DNA of 64,000 nt from Capricornis sumatraensis (lineage: Eukaryota > Chordata > Mammalia > Artiodactyla > Bovidae): NCBI RefSeq assembly GCF_032405125.1, contig NC_091071.1:163392001-163456000 (forward strand), written 5' to 3'. This document shows positions 33,850-45,870 of this stretch, piece by piece. The position numbers and the translations under genes were made by a program. The notes beneath the pieces are model-generated. The model made no database searches. It saw only the letters and a program-made list of their open reading frames with translations, and was not told the DNA's origin. Positions within the stretch are counted from its first letter, which is position 1. Each line of letters starts with the position of its first letter.

Positions 33850-34350
33850 TACTGATTTAGTCATACCTCACACATTCTGGTGTTTTATTTTTACTTTTAC
33901 TCAATTAAAAGTATTTCCTAACTTCACTTGTCTTCATTTGCCCCACGGGTTACTTAGAAAGTGTCCCATATATTTGAGGAATTGCTAGATATCTTATTGA
34001 TGACTAATTAAATACCTCAGATAATGTACCCTATGTGTTTTCAATCCTTTGAAATTGATTGAAGCTAGGGGATGAGTCTATCATAGTGAACATGATATAT
34101 GTTTTTTCAATACAATCTGACAATCTCTATTTTTCACATAAAAGTATTTGGTTCATTGATGTAAATAATTATTAATATGGTTAGATTTCAGTTTACCATA
34201 TTGGTTTAGTTTTCTGTTTATCCCATCTGTTCTTTTTTTCTATTCATCTCTTCCCTGAGTATATTTAGTCTGCCATTTATTTCATCTATTTTTTTAGCCA
34301 AACTTCTTGGTGGTGTTTTCTAGTGGTTTTTTTTTTTTTTCTAGAAACCG
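33850..34350 (-). repeat. Old L1 fragment
   Basis: Recognised by the reversed L1 interior: tgccccacgggttacttaga, atttgaggaattgctagata and gatgagtctatcatagtgaa. Very A/T-rich and diverged. Confidence 0.6.
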
Positions 34351-34584
34351 GAACATTCATCTTTAACTTACCCATGTTATTGATCTCAAGCCTGCCTACC
34401 ACCACCTGCACACTACCTCCTACTTGTGAACTGTCTGCCCCTCAGCCACAGCATTTTTCCAGTCGCAGAAGCTATTCATTCATGCATTCATCTATCAGGT
34501 ACACTTAATGAGCACCAGGATATTGCAGGAGGGAGGTGCTAGTTCTCAAACAAAGTATAAATAGAAAAGGATATGTTTCCTTCT

Positions 34585-34808
34585 GGGATTCCCCAGTGGC
34601 ACAGCTGTAAAGAATCCACCTGTAATTATAAGAAAGAGGAGATGCGGGTTCAGTCCCTGGGTCAGGAAGATCCCCTGGAGGAGGGCGTGGCAACCCACTC
34701 TAGTGTTCGTGGCTGGAGAATCCCATCAACAGAGGAGACAGGCAGGCTACGGTGTGCAAAATCGCAAAATCGCAGAGTTGGACCCGACTGAAGCAACTAA
34801 GCACACAT
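34585..34808 (+). repeat. Bov-tA SINE
   Basis: Forward copy with gattccccagtggcacagct near the start and gacccgactgaagcaactaa at the end. It carries a small insertion (attataagaaagag) in the tRNA-like part. Confidence 0.9.
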
Positions 34809-35221
34809 GGTTCCTTCCACCACCAGAAGTGACAAGGCAGTGCAATCATTATCTCTAAGATCAATATGAAGTGATGCTGTCACTGTAGAAAGTAAGGCCA
34901 TTACGAGGATGAAGGCAGACTCTTCAATCATGTCCCAAGCAGTTCCAGTCAGCTCGACTTGCATGCAAACAAGTCAAGCTTCCTATACAAAATGATTACC
35001 TGGGAACAGGCAGAAGTCATTGAACTAGGAAAGCCAGAACGATTATGGGTGACTTGGAGCCAATTTTCCACACTGGTGCATCTGAGGACAGTTTAAGAGC
35101 ATCTTTAAAATGATGATTAAGAGCATTTTCAAATCATAAGACCAGTGCACAAGATCTGTATGTGTCAGGCTGTGCACAGAGGTGCTTTTTATAATGGCAT
35201 AAAAGTCCCCAATTCTTTGGC
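34809..35221. other. Unique intergenic stretch
   Basis: No gene or named repeat. It ends in a short perfect inverted repeat (ttctttggcaatgccaaagaa) that straddles the start of the next BovB. Confidence 0.4.
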
Positions 35222-36520
35222 AATGCCAAAGAATGCTCAAATTGCCGCACAATTGCACTAATCTCACACACTAGTAGAGTAATGCTCAAAATTCTCCAAG
35301 CAGACTTCAGCAATATGTGAATTGTGAACTTCCACACGTTCAAGCTGGTTTTAGATAAGGCAGAGGAACCAGAGATCAAATTGCCAACATCTGCTGGATC
35401 ATCAAAAAAGCAAGAGAGTTCCAGAAACACATCTATTTCTGCTTTATTGACTATGCCAAAGCCTTTGACTGTGTGGTTTGCAATCAACTGTGGAAAATTC
35501 TGAAAAGAGATGGGAATACCAGACCACCTGACCTGCCTCTTGAAAAACCTGTATGCAGTTCAGGAAGCAACAGTTAGAACTGGACATGGAACAATAGACT
35601 GGTTCCAAATAGGAAAAGGAGTACATTAAGGCTGTATATTGTCACCCTGCTTATTTAACTTCTATGCAGAGTACATCATGAGAAACGCTGGACTAGAAGA
35701 AGCACAAGTTGGAATCAAGATTGCCGGAAGAAATATCAATAATCTCAGATATGCAGATGACACCACCCTTATGGCAGAAAGTGAAAAACTAAAGAGCCTT
35801 TTGATGAAAGTGAAAGAGAAGAGTGAAAAAGTTGGCTTAAAGCTCAACATTCAGAAAACTAAGATCATGACATCCAGTCCCATCACTTCATGGCAAATAG
35901 ATGGGGAAACAGTGGAAACAGTGGCTGACTTTTTTTTTGGCTCAAAAATCACTGCAGATGATGATCGCAGCCATGAAATTAAAAGACGGTTACTCCTTGG
36001 AAGGAAAGGTATGACCAACATAGACAGCTTATTAAAAAGCAGAGACATTACTTTGTCAGCAAAGGTCTGTCTGGTCAAGGCTATGGTTTTTCCAGTAGTC
36101 ATGTATGGATGTGAGAGTTGAATTATAAAGAAAGCTGAGCAGCAAAGAATTGATGCTTTTGAACTGCGGTGTTGGAGAAGACTCTTGAGAGTCCCTTGGA
36201 CAGCAAGGAGATCCAACCAGTCCATCCTAAAGACAATCAGTCCTGGGTGTTCATTGGAAGGACTGATGTTGAAGCTGAAACTCCAATACTTTGGCCACCT
36301 GATGCAAAGAGCTGCCTCATTGGAAAAGACCCTGATGCTGGGAAAGATTGAAGGCAGGAGGAGAAGGAGGTGACAGAGGATGAGATGGTTGGATGGCATC
36401 ACTGACTCAATGTATATGAGTTTGGGTAAACTCCAGGAGTTGGTGATGGACAGGGAGGCCTGGAGTGCTGTGGTTCATGAGGTCGCAAAGAGTCGGACAT
36501 GACTGAGCAACTAAACTGAA
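35222..36520 (+). repeat. BovB LINE, longest forward copy
   Basis: Covers the RT palm and 3' end. DYAKAFDCV (motif A) lies near 35450, QGCILSPCLFNFYAEYI lies around the stop-interrupted 35620-35680 (a TAA replaces the Arg/His codon before Gly), and RYADDT (motif C) is intact in the 160-codon frame 35639-36121. Further stops and a missing base (tttttttttggctc) disable it. Confidence 0.93.
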
Positions 36521-36566
36521 AAATCCCCAACATTAGGGCACTGACTGAAATAAAGTATGGTTAATC

Positions 36567-36785
36567 ATGGGCTTCCCCGGTGGCTCAGATGGTAAAGAAC
36601 TGGCCTGTAATGCAGAAGACACCAGTTGGATCCATGGGTCAGGAAGATCCCCTGGAGGAGGGTATGGCAGCCCACTCCAGTATTCTTGCCTGGAGAATCC
36701 CATGGACTGAGGGGCCTGGAGGGCTACAGTCCATGAGGCTGCAAGAAGAGCTGAACACAACTGAAGCAACTGAGCATGCACATAT
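36567..36785 (+). repeat. Bov-tA SINE
   Basis: Forward copy from gggcttccccggtggctcag to aactgaagcaactgagcatg. Confidence 0.93.
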
Positions 36786-36805
36786 GCATGGTTAATCATA
36801 TGTAT

Positions 36806-37012
36806 GGGGCTTCCAAGGTAGCTCATTGGTAAAGAATCCACCTGCCAATGCAGGAGACGTGAGTTCAGTCCCCAGGTCAGGAATATCCCCTGGAGAAGGA
36901 AATGACAACCCACTCCAGTATTCTTGCCTGGGAATTCTCATGGATAGAAGAGCTTGGCAGACTACAGTGCATGGGGTCACAAAAGAGTCAGACACGATTT
37001 AGTGACTAAACA
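36806..37012 (+). repeat. Bov-tA SINE
   Basis: A second forward copy directly after the previous one, from ggggcttccaaggtagctca to gacacgatttagtgactaaa. The ggttaatcat word before and after the previous copy hints at its target duplication. Confidence 0.92.
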
Positions 37013-40000
37013 ACAACAAACTACATATATGTGACACTATTTAGCCTTTTGAAATGACAGTGTCAGTCTGTAGATGTTGACATGGAAAGATATCCACAAT
37101 ATATGGTCCAGGGAGAAAAGCAGGTACTCGAACACTGAGTGGTGCTGTCTGCATGAATGGTTAATGGCAGAGCAGACCTATGGTAGGGGTCATGGAGTAG
37201 GGATTGTGTCTGGTTTTGAATACTGTCATATTCCAGGACATGACACAGGGATTCACATATTCTAGGCCCTCAGTTAGTATGTGTCAAATATAATCAAGAC
37301 TTTGTTAAAAACCTTGAAGGTTAACCCCCTACCTGTTAATAATAGAACAGTGGGTGGGTTTTTTTTCTTTTTTATTGTCTTTATTGTCTGTTCTTTTTCT
37401 GCAAGAAACATGCTCAGAAGAGGATTGACCGCTGCCTTCAGATTTACACTGTAATGAATACATACATTCCTCTGTAAGCACACACTGGGTTTTCTGGTCC
37501 CTGTTGTCTGTGTTGCTGCCTGAGAGAGCTGGAGGCCAGAGGAGGCTGTAATGAAGCTTTACCGACTGCACTTTGTTCTTCTCAAGTTTGCCTCGCAGAC
37601 AAGCTAGTGACTTTCTGATGTTAATCTACCAGATCCACGACCAGAGCGGGGGGAAAAAATGCTTAAAAACTCAAAATTCTTAGAATTCTTCCTGAGGATT
37701 ATAAAGCTGCATGAGGACTTGAGTTTCTGAATCCCATTCCACTATCCAGGCAATAAAGATAAGTTCATAACTATTATGCCAAGTGTCAAGTAAACATGAG
37801 ATGGAAGAAGAGGAGTTCTGAAAGACTGCAAGTGGGTAAAAATTCTTTCTACTGCAGGAATCACAGAAATGGTAACACAATGTTTATTCTCAAAGGCTGA
37901 AATAGAAACTTTCATCTCAATAAAACCCCTGAGCTTCCCAGATGAGAGAATGGCACAGAGTTCAGTATAAGCCCAAGTGAAAACATTTGAGATGTTTTAT
38001 GTGTATCTTTATTTTTATCCTGCTCTGACTAAAAAATAGAGGAAAAAACATTTAAGCTTGCTTGCAAAATACATTAATAAAGTATTTTTTAAGATGTCAC
38101 AGATGCTATTAGGAATAAGAGAGAATTAACTTAGGAGAAATAATGTGAAGCTAGACATAAGGTTGATACACAAAATGCTTGCAATGAAAGTTCTACACAC
38201 TTGCTAGTTCCGAGCCACAGTTTGAGCTTCCTAGCAGCCCATACAAAGAAAGAAACAAGACCAGCTGTTTTACTCAGGATGTCTGTGAGTTTAAAAACAA
38301 TCACATGCTTAATTCCAAGACCAGAAAGGCTTTTCTTCCATGTGTTTTCATAGGGAACAAGGGGTCCCATCGAACACACAGATCTGTCAGTGGAACACAT
38401 GTTTCCATGCACTCACTGAGCCCATCTTTTTGAATCCTTGATCCATCTCTCTGGGCAAGAGAAGTGCCAGCCAAGATCTGGTCTGAGCAAGAAATGTAAC
38501 GATAAGATTCATATTCAGCGGTCAGCTCATCTTACACCAGACCCCCTGTGAACAGTGATCATGAAATCACTGATGTCCATATGCCCAAACACATACGTCC
38601 TCGATCTCACCAACTAGGGGATTAAGGGGCTGCTGAAAATGCACAGAATGAGACATATAGGTACAGGAGCAGGGAGTCCACGGTGAGTGCTGGCCCTCAG
38701 GTCCTCCCCATGGACACAGCTGACCTTCTATTTGGTACTCTATAAAGTGGAGCTTGCTCTGAGTCTTGACTGAGGACTGGAGATGACGCCTGTGAATACT
38801 GTCCTTTCATCCCCTCTGATCTCGAGGTGCCTGGCAGGGAAAGTGTGCCTGGTTGGTGAGATCTGTACATTCATGATGTCCTGGGGAGGTATGGTCTCAT
38901 TCTACTTTTAGAGCTCCCATTAGAGCTACTGTTAGAGCTTCTGGGCCACTCGTGACCAGCATCACCCTACCATAAAGCTGGATCTGGAGAGACTCAGGCT
39001 CAAGCTTCAAGTTGATACAACCAGGTGGACTTTTTTCTCAGTCTTTTATTTTTTCAATAGGGTAATACATGTAAATGAGACTTGGAAAATATAAAACAAA
39101 GTTACATATAGTTCCACTATATATTACAATTATTTTTGAGTAGGTAAATTTTAAGATTTTTTAATTGAAATTTCAATATCAAACTCTCAAAAATTAATAG
39201 AATGAATATACAGAGAAGTAGAAGGATATAGTAGACCTAAAAAAATCATGAACCAATTCAACATGATTAAGATTTCTACAATTTTCACACAACAGTAGGA
39301 TACAAACGCTATTCAAGTTCCCATAGACTATAAACTAGGAAACACTGGAATATATCCAGGGTGCAAGAATTTCATGGTCTAAAGGTATCAAAATCCTACA
39401 GAGTCTGACTAGGTTGATTTTTAAAGGAAGACCAAGTTGAGTGGCTTTGAAGTCCTTACGGCACAGTTCAGCTGTTGTTCACTCCCTGCCCCACTGAGCC
39501 TCGGATGCGGACAGAGCCTCCTGGAGCCACCTGGAAGCCATGGCCCCAGCGGCGGGTGCAGATGCCCTCTTTGAGGGTGCAGATCAAGGCTGCTTTTTGC
39601 CAACGCTGTGCTGAAGATGCAGACGTGCAAGCGCTGCTCAGGGAGCTTGTCGGCTGCTCTTGGATGCTAACTAGGCAGGGTGGGCTGGTGTACACCCTTC
39701 ACCCAGATGTCCTTTCAGTTGTTGCTCGTGGGTCTTCAACCATGAGCCCCTCAGTGGATGTGTGGAGGTGGGATGGGGTAGAATGGCTGAAATGTGGCTT
39801 GAGTGCAGGTTTCTGCTGATGGAGGGGGTGCCCTGTGCCCCTCCCCCATCCACCCAGCCAGTGCAGGTGTGCCCTGGGTGCCTGCCCACCACTCCCCTTG
39901 ACACTGCTGTACCATCGTGGGCCCCTCGGGGGCACTACAGGGGCTTAAGTCAGGGTTTCTGGTTCAGCATCCTCTCCCAGGCTTCTTAACGAACCTTCAT

Positions 40001-40240
40001 TAGACCCTAGAGTTCAGGTAAGGCTCAGATACTTAACCCCCAGAAGAACACCAGCTGTCCCAGAGATCTGCACTCCCAGGACCCTGATGGGAACCAGTGC
40101 TGGCCAGGAAGACCACACAGGGGAGCAGAACATGCCACCCGAAAGTGTGCCACTTTGGTGTGTGGATTATTTTGAACTGAAGGCGATTAAGACCCTGAAA
40201 ACTTAGGAAAACCTTTTTACCTCTTCCTTAACTGCCTGAA
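37013..40240. other. Unique intergenic stretch, 3.2 kb
   Basis: A/T-rich to 39400, then a GC-richer patch (39470-40000). Here frames are open on both strands (for example 39475-39819 + and 39468-39695 -). I cannot match either to a protein, and no start, splice or poly(A) context supports them. Confidence 0.4.
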
Positions 40241-40242
40241 AA

Positions 40243-40446
40243 GTGAACGTGTTAGTCACTCAGTTGTGTCTGACTTTTTGTGATCCCATGGACTGTAGCC
40301 CACCAGGCTCCTCTGTCCAGGTGATTCTCCAGGCAAGAATACTGGAGTGGGTTGCCATTGTCCTTCTGACTCAGGATCTTCCTGACCCAGGGATCAAATC
40401 TGCTTGGTAGGCAGATTCTATACTGTCTGAGCCATCAGGGAAGCCT
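40243..40446 (-). repeat. Bov-tA SINE
   Basis: Reverse copy from gttagtcactcagttgtgtc to gagccatcagggaagcc. Confidence 0.92.
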
Positions 40447-40496
40447 TAGAGATTTTTAAAAGGAAGCCTGTACCAAAAAGACAGCTCTTACCAGAG

Positions 40497-40542
40497 ATCT
40501 CCAGGCAAGAGTACTGGAGTGGATTGCCATTGCCTTCTCTGC
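40497..40542 (-). repeat. BOV-A fragment
   Basis: Only tctccaggcaagagtactgg and ggattgccattgccttctct remain. Confidence 0.8.
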
Positions 40543-41039
40543 TTACTAGAGATAACTTTTTTGTAATCTGAGAGACTTACCTGCCTGGGTAATATCTGAT
40601 GCCAACCATCTACTCTTCCCATCTTCCTGTGAATGGCCCTCATCCCCCAATGGCACCCCAGACCCCTAACCCTTTCCTCAGCTCAGGATGGCAGCAAAGC
40701 CTCAACTGGCCAACTGCCTTTGCATCTTTGGTCTTTGTGGGGCTCCAGTATGCACATAATTTGTTTTTCTCCTATTAATTTGTCATCTGTCCATTTAATT
40801 ATTATACCAGCTAAAGAATCTAGAATGGAGGAAAAGAATCCTTTTCTTCCCCAACAATCAGGAGATGAACTTCTAGCACAAGGGAGGGAGGGGAAGGAGG
40901 AAGGAAGAAAAGACTGGGATGAAAAAGAGGGAGAAGAGAGGAGAAAGAGGTGCCAGCAACTCAATCAACATTACTCCTTGATTTCTAGATCAGCACTTTT
41001 TTATCACTCCTCCTCCCAAGCTCCACTTGAGCAAATATG

Positions 41040-41253
41040 TGTGCTAAGTCGCTTCAGTCGTGTCTGACTCTTTGTGACCCCATGGACTTAGCCCACTAGG
41101 CTCCTCTGTCCACGGGATTCTCCAGGCAAGAATACTGGAGTGGGTTGTCATGCCCTCCTCCAGGGGATCTTCCCGACCCAGGGATCGAACCCGGGTCTCC
41201 TGCATCTCCTGCATTGCAAGTGAATTCATTACCACTGAGCCACTGGGAAGCTG
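41040..41253 (-). repeat. Bov-tA SINE
   Basis: Reverse copy from gtgctaagtcgcttcagtcg to taccactgagccactgggaa. Flanks gagcaaatat (before) and gagcaaatat (after, 41253-41262) form a clean target duplication. Confidence 0.93.
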
Positions 41254-41262
41254 AGCAAATAT

Positions 41263-43184
41263 AAAGAAGCAAATTGTTTCAGAAATCCTAGTTTCACTTT
41301 ACGTCTCCATTGCTAAACCAGAGACATAAGAACAAGCCTGTTTGTTTCATGATTTTTAGGGCATGAACAAAGGGAAGGAAGAAATATTCTTGGCAGCCTA
41401 CCTCTTTTTCTAAGGTCTTCGTAATTTCCTGTTAATTTAAGACCTGAACCTTTGCCAGGTAAATAACACAGGTAAAGATAAACTTCACTGGCCCTGGACT
41501 CTGACCTTTGTTGAACGCCCCACCCCCTCTCCAATCTAGCCTCCATCTCACCGCTGGAAAGTTTGGAATTGTTACCTGGAAATTTTGAGCAGAGAGTAAA
41601 TAGCTGAAGAGGCAGAGCATATTGATTTTAGACCAGTGAAAGTATAAAAACACCAGTACATCTGAGAGTTCCTCTCCAGTCAGCTGATAAGTTTTCCTCT
41701 CTTTCTCAAAAAGGTAACCAAATAGATTCAATTGCCTTTCCATGTTCCTGGTAGGGCTCCCACCCACTCTGCCATCTCCCAGCTAATACCCACCCAGGCT
41801 GTGCTTTGCCAGCATTGCACAGAACAATTTACTTAGACAAAAGTAATTTAAATAAGTATTTAATCCCTTTTTCTCCCTATTTTGAGCACACCTATATTTC
41901 TCTTTTTGTTGGAAGGCTTCCTCTAACAGTGATTTCAAAGGGGCTGTATATGATAAAGGGGTTATACCCTTTATATAGCTGATAATCTAGCTAGAGATCA
42001 AAATCTAGGTTCCAAGTTTTTTCTCTTTGATACTTTAAAAATATTATTCAACTATTTTCTTAAATCCAGTGTTACTGTTTAGAAATCTGAAGTCAATTGA
42101 TTTTTGTTCCTTCCTCACCCCTCCGCTACCCTGTTGCCTGAAGCATAGAGGTAATGGCTGGAGCTTTTGCTGCCAGTTTGAATCATGAGGACAAGATGGA
42201 GGAATAGCAATCCAGAATGAAACCTGTGTCTTCGAAGACCCAGTAAAACAGAGCTACAACATCAGCCATGAACTATCCATCTTTAAACTTCTACAACAGA
42301 GAAAAATAAATTTTCATTGTGTTTATGCCACTGTTATGTGTAGTCTGTGTCATTAGCAGCTAAAATGACTCTGATTTCATGGATTAAATCTACATTAGCT
42401 TATACTTTCCAGAAATCTGATTAATTTTTTCAGTGAGTTCCTGTTCACCAGATATCAGCTATCTTGGCTGGCATGAAAAGGACTGAAATTTAGGTTTTAT
42501 CTTGAGCTCCCTCCTAGTGAGCTCAAGGAATATGAGTGGGCATAGGAATGGCCTCTGGCATGACAGTGTGAATTTGGCAGCTCTCCATGTGCCACCACCG
42601 CCCACCCCCATCAGGGGTTGTGGGCACACTCTCCCGGCATGACTCTTTCCATGAGCCAGGCCTTGTGGTTGGAATGCCCTGTTCCCGCCAGGGGAAAGAA
42701 GGGGCTGCTAGGCTGCAGGTCCGCTTGTCTGTACTTCTGCCCTCAGCCTGATGTTACCATCTGGGGCTGTTTTCAGTGCCATGGGAGGCGGGCTGGGGAG
42801 AGGCTGGAGTTGGGCAATGATCTGTGGCGGCCCCTGTGGGGAGAAAGAACACACCACAGGGCGATCAGGGCAATCGATCCCTCAGCCTATCCCTTTCCAG
42901 GGCACCCAGCTCTCATCTGGAAAGGGTTTCCGTGTCTCTCCTACACATGTGGCCTCCCCACTGCGGCCTCCAGGAAGGTAGGGTTGGGAGAGCACATCTC
43001 ACGGTTTTTAGGTTTGTCTCCTCCCTCTTGCTTCCATAGCATCTTCAGGTTGGTATTCACGGGAGTGTGCCAGCATCTCAGGCACATTACCATCTTGTCA
43101 GCCCTGCATTTTTTCATTGTACCCATCACCATCTGAAGCTGATATGTATACATGTACTTGTTTATGGTCTTTCTCTCGAAAACT
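41263..43184. other. Unique intergenic stretch
   Basis: No gene or named repeat. Frames at 42618-43136 (172 codons, +) and 41432-41767 (-) are unsupported. Confidence 0.35.
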
Positions 43185-43310
43185 CCACTAGATCTGCAGT
43201 TCCACAAAGGTAGTAATTTCACCTGTGCATAGCTGTCTTCCCAGCAAGGGGCACAGTGCATGGCAGAGATGCTTGATAAATCCAAATTGTTGACTAAATC
43301 ACTGAGCTGG
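43185..43310 (+). repeat. L2 LINE 3' end remnant
   Basis: The L2-like order tctgcagttccacaaaggta, ctgtcttcccagcaaggggc, acagtgcatggcagagatgc and ttgataaatccaaattgttg. Confidence 0.6.
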
Positions 43311-43744
43311 TGCTGGAGCACAACCTGATTCCAGCGCAGGGATTCCTGCTCCATATCTTGTGCTTTTCCCACCTAAGTCCCTGGATCTCCTGGGCAAAAA
43401 TGGTGTAGAGAGGCAAGAGGTCATATTAACTAAGACCCCAACAATGATATTGGGTCCTTCCGGAAACACTGGCTGAAATCACTGCTGGATGATCGGGCTT
43501 AGGGCAGGGCTCCTCTGTCCATGGAATCCTCACTGCTTGAGCTCAAGAAAGCTTTGTTTTAATTGAATAGACACACAAACTCCAGGAAGAGGTGTTTCAA
43601 CATAACTACAGGGGGGCAGAAAACAGGGTAACTACAAGAGCAGTTTGGGGATTATATGGTCGGGGAGAGAATGGAGTACTAACGTGTTCTTGACCCAGAA
43701 GGGCCTTTGGTCTATACCGTGTCATAGAGAGCAGGTAAAGAGCC

Positions 43745-43912
43745 TTGACCAGCGCTGCCCAGTCCCCTAGCCACTCATTTCATGTGGCTATTTACACTTA
43801 GTTAAAATGAAGCAGAATAGACAATTCAGTTTCTCAATAGCACTAGCCAGTGCTACTGATTTCAAGTGCTCCATAATAGCCACATATGGCTAGTAGCTAT
43901 CGTATCGGACAG
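43745..43912. mobile_element. Old DNA-transposon-type repeat
   Basis: Contains cagcgctgcccagtccccta ... catttcatgtggctatttac ... atagccacatatggctagta. This is a common mammalian medium-reiteration element with related ends. A relative is at 57590-58040. Confidence 0.55.
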
Positions 43913-44122
43913 TTGTTGTTTAGTTGCTTAGCACTGTCCGACACTTCTGCGACCCCATGGACTGGAGCCCACCAGGCTCCTCTCTCCACCAGATTTACCA
44001 GGCAAGAATACTGGAGTGGGTTGCCATTTCCTCCTCCAGGGGATCTTCCCAACCCAGGAATCGAATCTGCATCTCCAGCATTGCAGGCAGATTCTTTACC
44101 GCTGAACCACTTGGGAAGCCAG
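43913..44122 (-). repeat. Bov-tA SINE
   Basis: Reverse copy from tgttgtttagttgcttagca to gctgaaccacttgggaagcc. Confidence 0.93.
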
Positions 44123-44704
44123 CACTAGACAGTACAGATAATATACAAAACACTTTCATCATCACAGAATGTTCTATTGGACAAAGCTGACTTAGACCCT
44201 TAGAATGAAAGGAAATGCATTCCTACTGCTGACCTGGCCTACTGACATTCTCTTGTCTTCCAGCCCATCCCCACATCCCCAACACACACATAGATCAAAA
44301 CAGCATCCCATCCCCATAGACTTCTGTTCCACAGGGAGCAACACTATCTGCCTTTACTTCCAGGGCCCTGCAGGTCATAGGATTTATTGAAACGATGAGT
44401 CCTCGATAAGTTTTTGTTCAAGGCTGAAGGCCCCCAAAGTGAGTTAAGGACCGAAGTAACGGAAGAGACTCCTGCTTCCCTTGTTTTCTCACCTCTGGTG
44501 CCCCACCCCCCACACACACCCTCCCCGAATTCCAAAGGGGCAGTCAGGGACAGTCCCAGCTCCAAAACTTCCTGTCCCCACACCACGAGAACTCCTCAGA
44601 AATATCTGCTCCAGGTCTCAGATCAGTCTTGCTTGTGAAGATACATTTGTTCACATGATAATTTTCTGTCTTACTCCACCTTCGACTCCTGTGCACTTAG
44701 CAGA

Positions 44705-44830
44705 AGTGGGAGCTGCTCAGTCGTGTCTGACTCTTTGTGACCCCATGGACTGTAGACCACCGGGCTCCTCTGTCCGTGAAATTCTCCAGGCAAGAATCCT
44801 GGAGAGGGTGGCAGTTCCCTTCTCCAGGGC
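44705..44830 (-). repeat. Bov-tA SINE fragment at the C2orf72 promoter edge
   Basis: The 3' 60% of a Bov-tA in reverse (gctgctcagtcgtgtctgac ... agttcccttctccagggcac). It ends about 50 bp before the CpG island begins. Confidence 0.9.
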
Positions 44831-44879
44831 ACCTAGTAGGTGTTCAGTAAATGTTGGATGAACCGCTGTTTCCCCTTGT

Positions 44880-45870
44880 CTGCCGCCCGGGGGACCTAGG
44901 GAGGCGCCACCCTTGGAGCGCTGTATGGGAGAAAGCCCCCTCCCAGTTCCCGGCTGAAGCGGGGCGATCCGGCCCTCGGGCCGGGGGTCGGGCGAGGCGC
45001 AGCCCTGGAGGCGTGTCCTCCCGGCCTGGGCGCTGCCGCCCCGAGAGGCGGGCAGCTGGCCCGGCAGGGCCGCAGCGGCCGCAGAGGTCGGGCGGTCGCG
45101 AGCATGGAGCGTGAGCTGGAGGCGCTGGCCGCCCGGCCCGAGAGCCCGGGCGAGCCGCCCTTCCAGGCGCTGGTGGAGGCGGCGGGCGGCCGCGGGCAGG
45201 TGCTGCTGGTGGGCGAGCTGTGGGAGCGCGAGCAGAGCCGCGCGCTGCTGTGGGACTTCGCCCAAGCGGTGTTTCCGCCCCAGCAAGCCGCGGGCAAGCC
45301 GGGCGGCGGGGCCGCCGAGGGCGCGGGGCCCGGGGCGCCGAGGGCACCGAAAAGGCACGCGACCGGGGCGCGCGCCATCCGCTCGCCGCTCGTCTTCGTG
45401 CTGTGCCGCGCGTCGTCGCTGGCCGCCCGGGGCCCGCGGCGCCACCTGCGGGAGATGCTGCGGGATGTGCGAGGCCGGCGGCGGGCCGGCGCGGCGCTGG
45501 TCGGGGTGCTGGTGGCCGAGGCGGAGCCGGAGGACGCGGCGGCCCCGGAGCTGCGGCTGCTGGAGGCGCTGCTGCGCAGGGTGTTCGGCCGCCAGGCGGG
45601 AGGCCCAGTGCAGGCGGCCGCCTACCGCCCTGGCCACCCGGCTTCCAGCCTGGCGGTTCAGGCGGCCGCCTGCAGGGCCCTGCAAGCCGCCGGGCCCTGG
45701 CAACCAGGTGAGGGGGCGCGAGGCCCGCGCGGCGTGGGCGGGCAGCGGCTGGACACAGCATTTGGGAGCTCTTTAGGCCAACGCCTCCCTCGCCCCCGCC
45801 TCGTGGTACCCCGAGGTAAACTGAGGCCGGGAGCGAGGCGGTGCCTAGCCCTAGACCTCCCAACTAGGGC
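44880..45870. promoter_or_regulatory. C2orf72: CpG island over C2orf72 promoter and exon 1
   Basis: Very GC- and CpG-rich sequence compared with flanks. It covers about 220 nt before the start codon and all of exon 1. No TATA box; start sites are expected within about 44930-45090. Confidence 0.85.
45104..45707 (+). CDS. C2orf72: C2orf72 coding exon 1
   Basis: An uncharacterised but conserved vertebrate protein, recognised from its opening MERELEALAARP and PPFQALVEAAGGRGQVLLVGE, which match human C2orf72 as I remember it. ATG 45104 has a strong context (gagcATGG). The exon encodes 201 residues plus one base: an N-terminal stretch with an apolar strand-like QVLLVGEL, a disordered Gly/Ala/Pro linker, then SPLVFVLCRASSL and a second strand-like GAALVGVLVAEAEPEDAA before a helix ELRLLEALLRRVFG. 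It ends ...PWQP at the donor ccag|gtgagg. Codons are extremely GC-rich because of the island. Two similar-sized minus-strand frames over it are shadows. Confidence 0.92.

Noticed and set aside
45111..45776. Plus-strand 221- and 163-codon frames inside C2orf72 exon 1
   Set aside because: Alternative frames of the same GC-rich exon. The recognised protein is in the 45104 frame; these lack homology and do not respect the splice sites.
44717..45863. Minus-strand frames of 328 and 339 codons over the C2orf72 island
   Set aside because: They are antisense shadows of the GC-rich exon 1. Composition is Arg/Ala/Pro/Gly-rich, they run into a Bov-tA at one end, and the plus strand has a recognised exon with splice sites.
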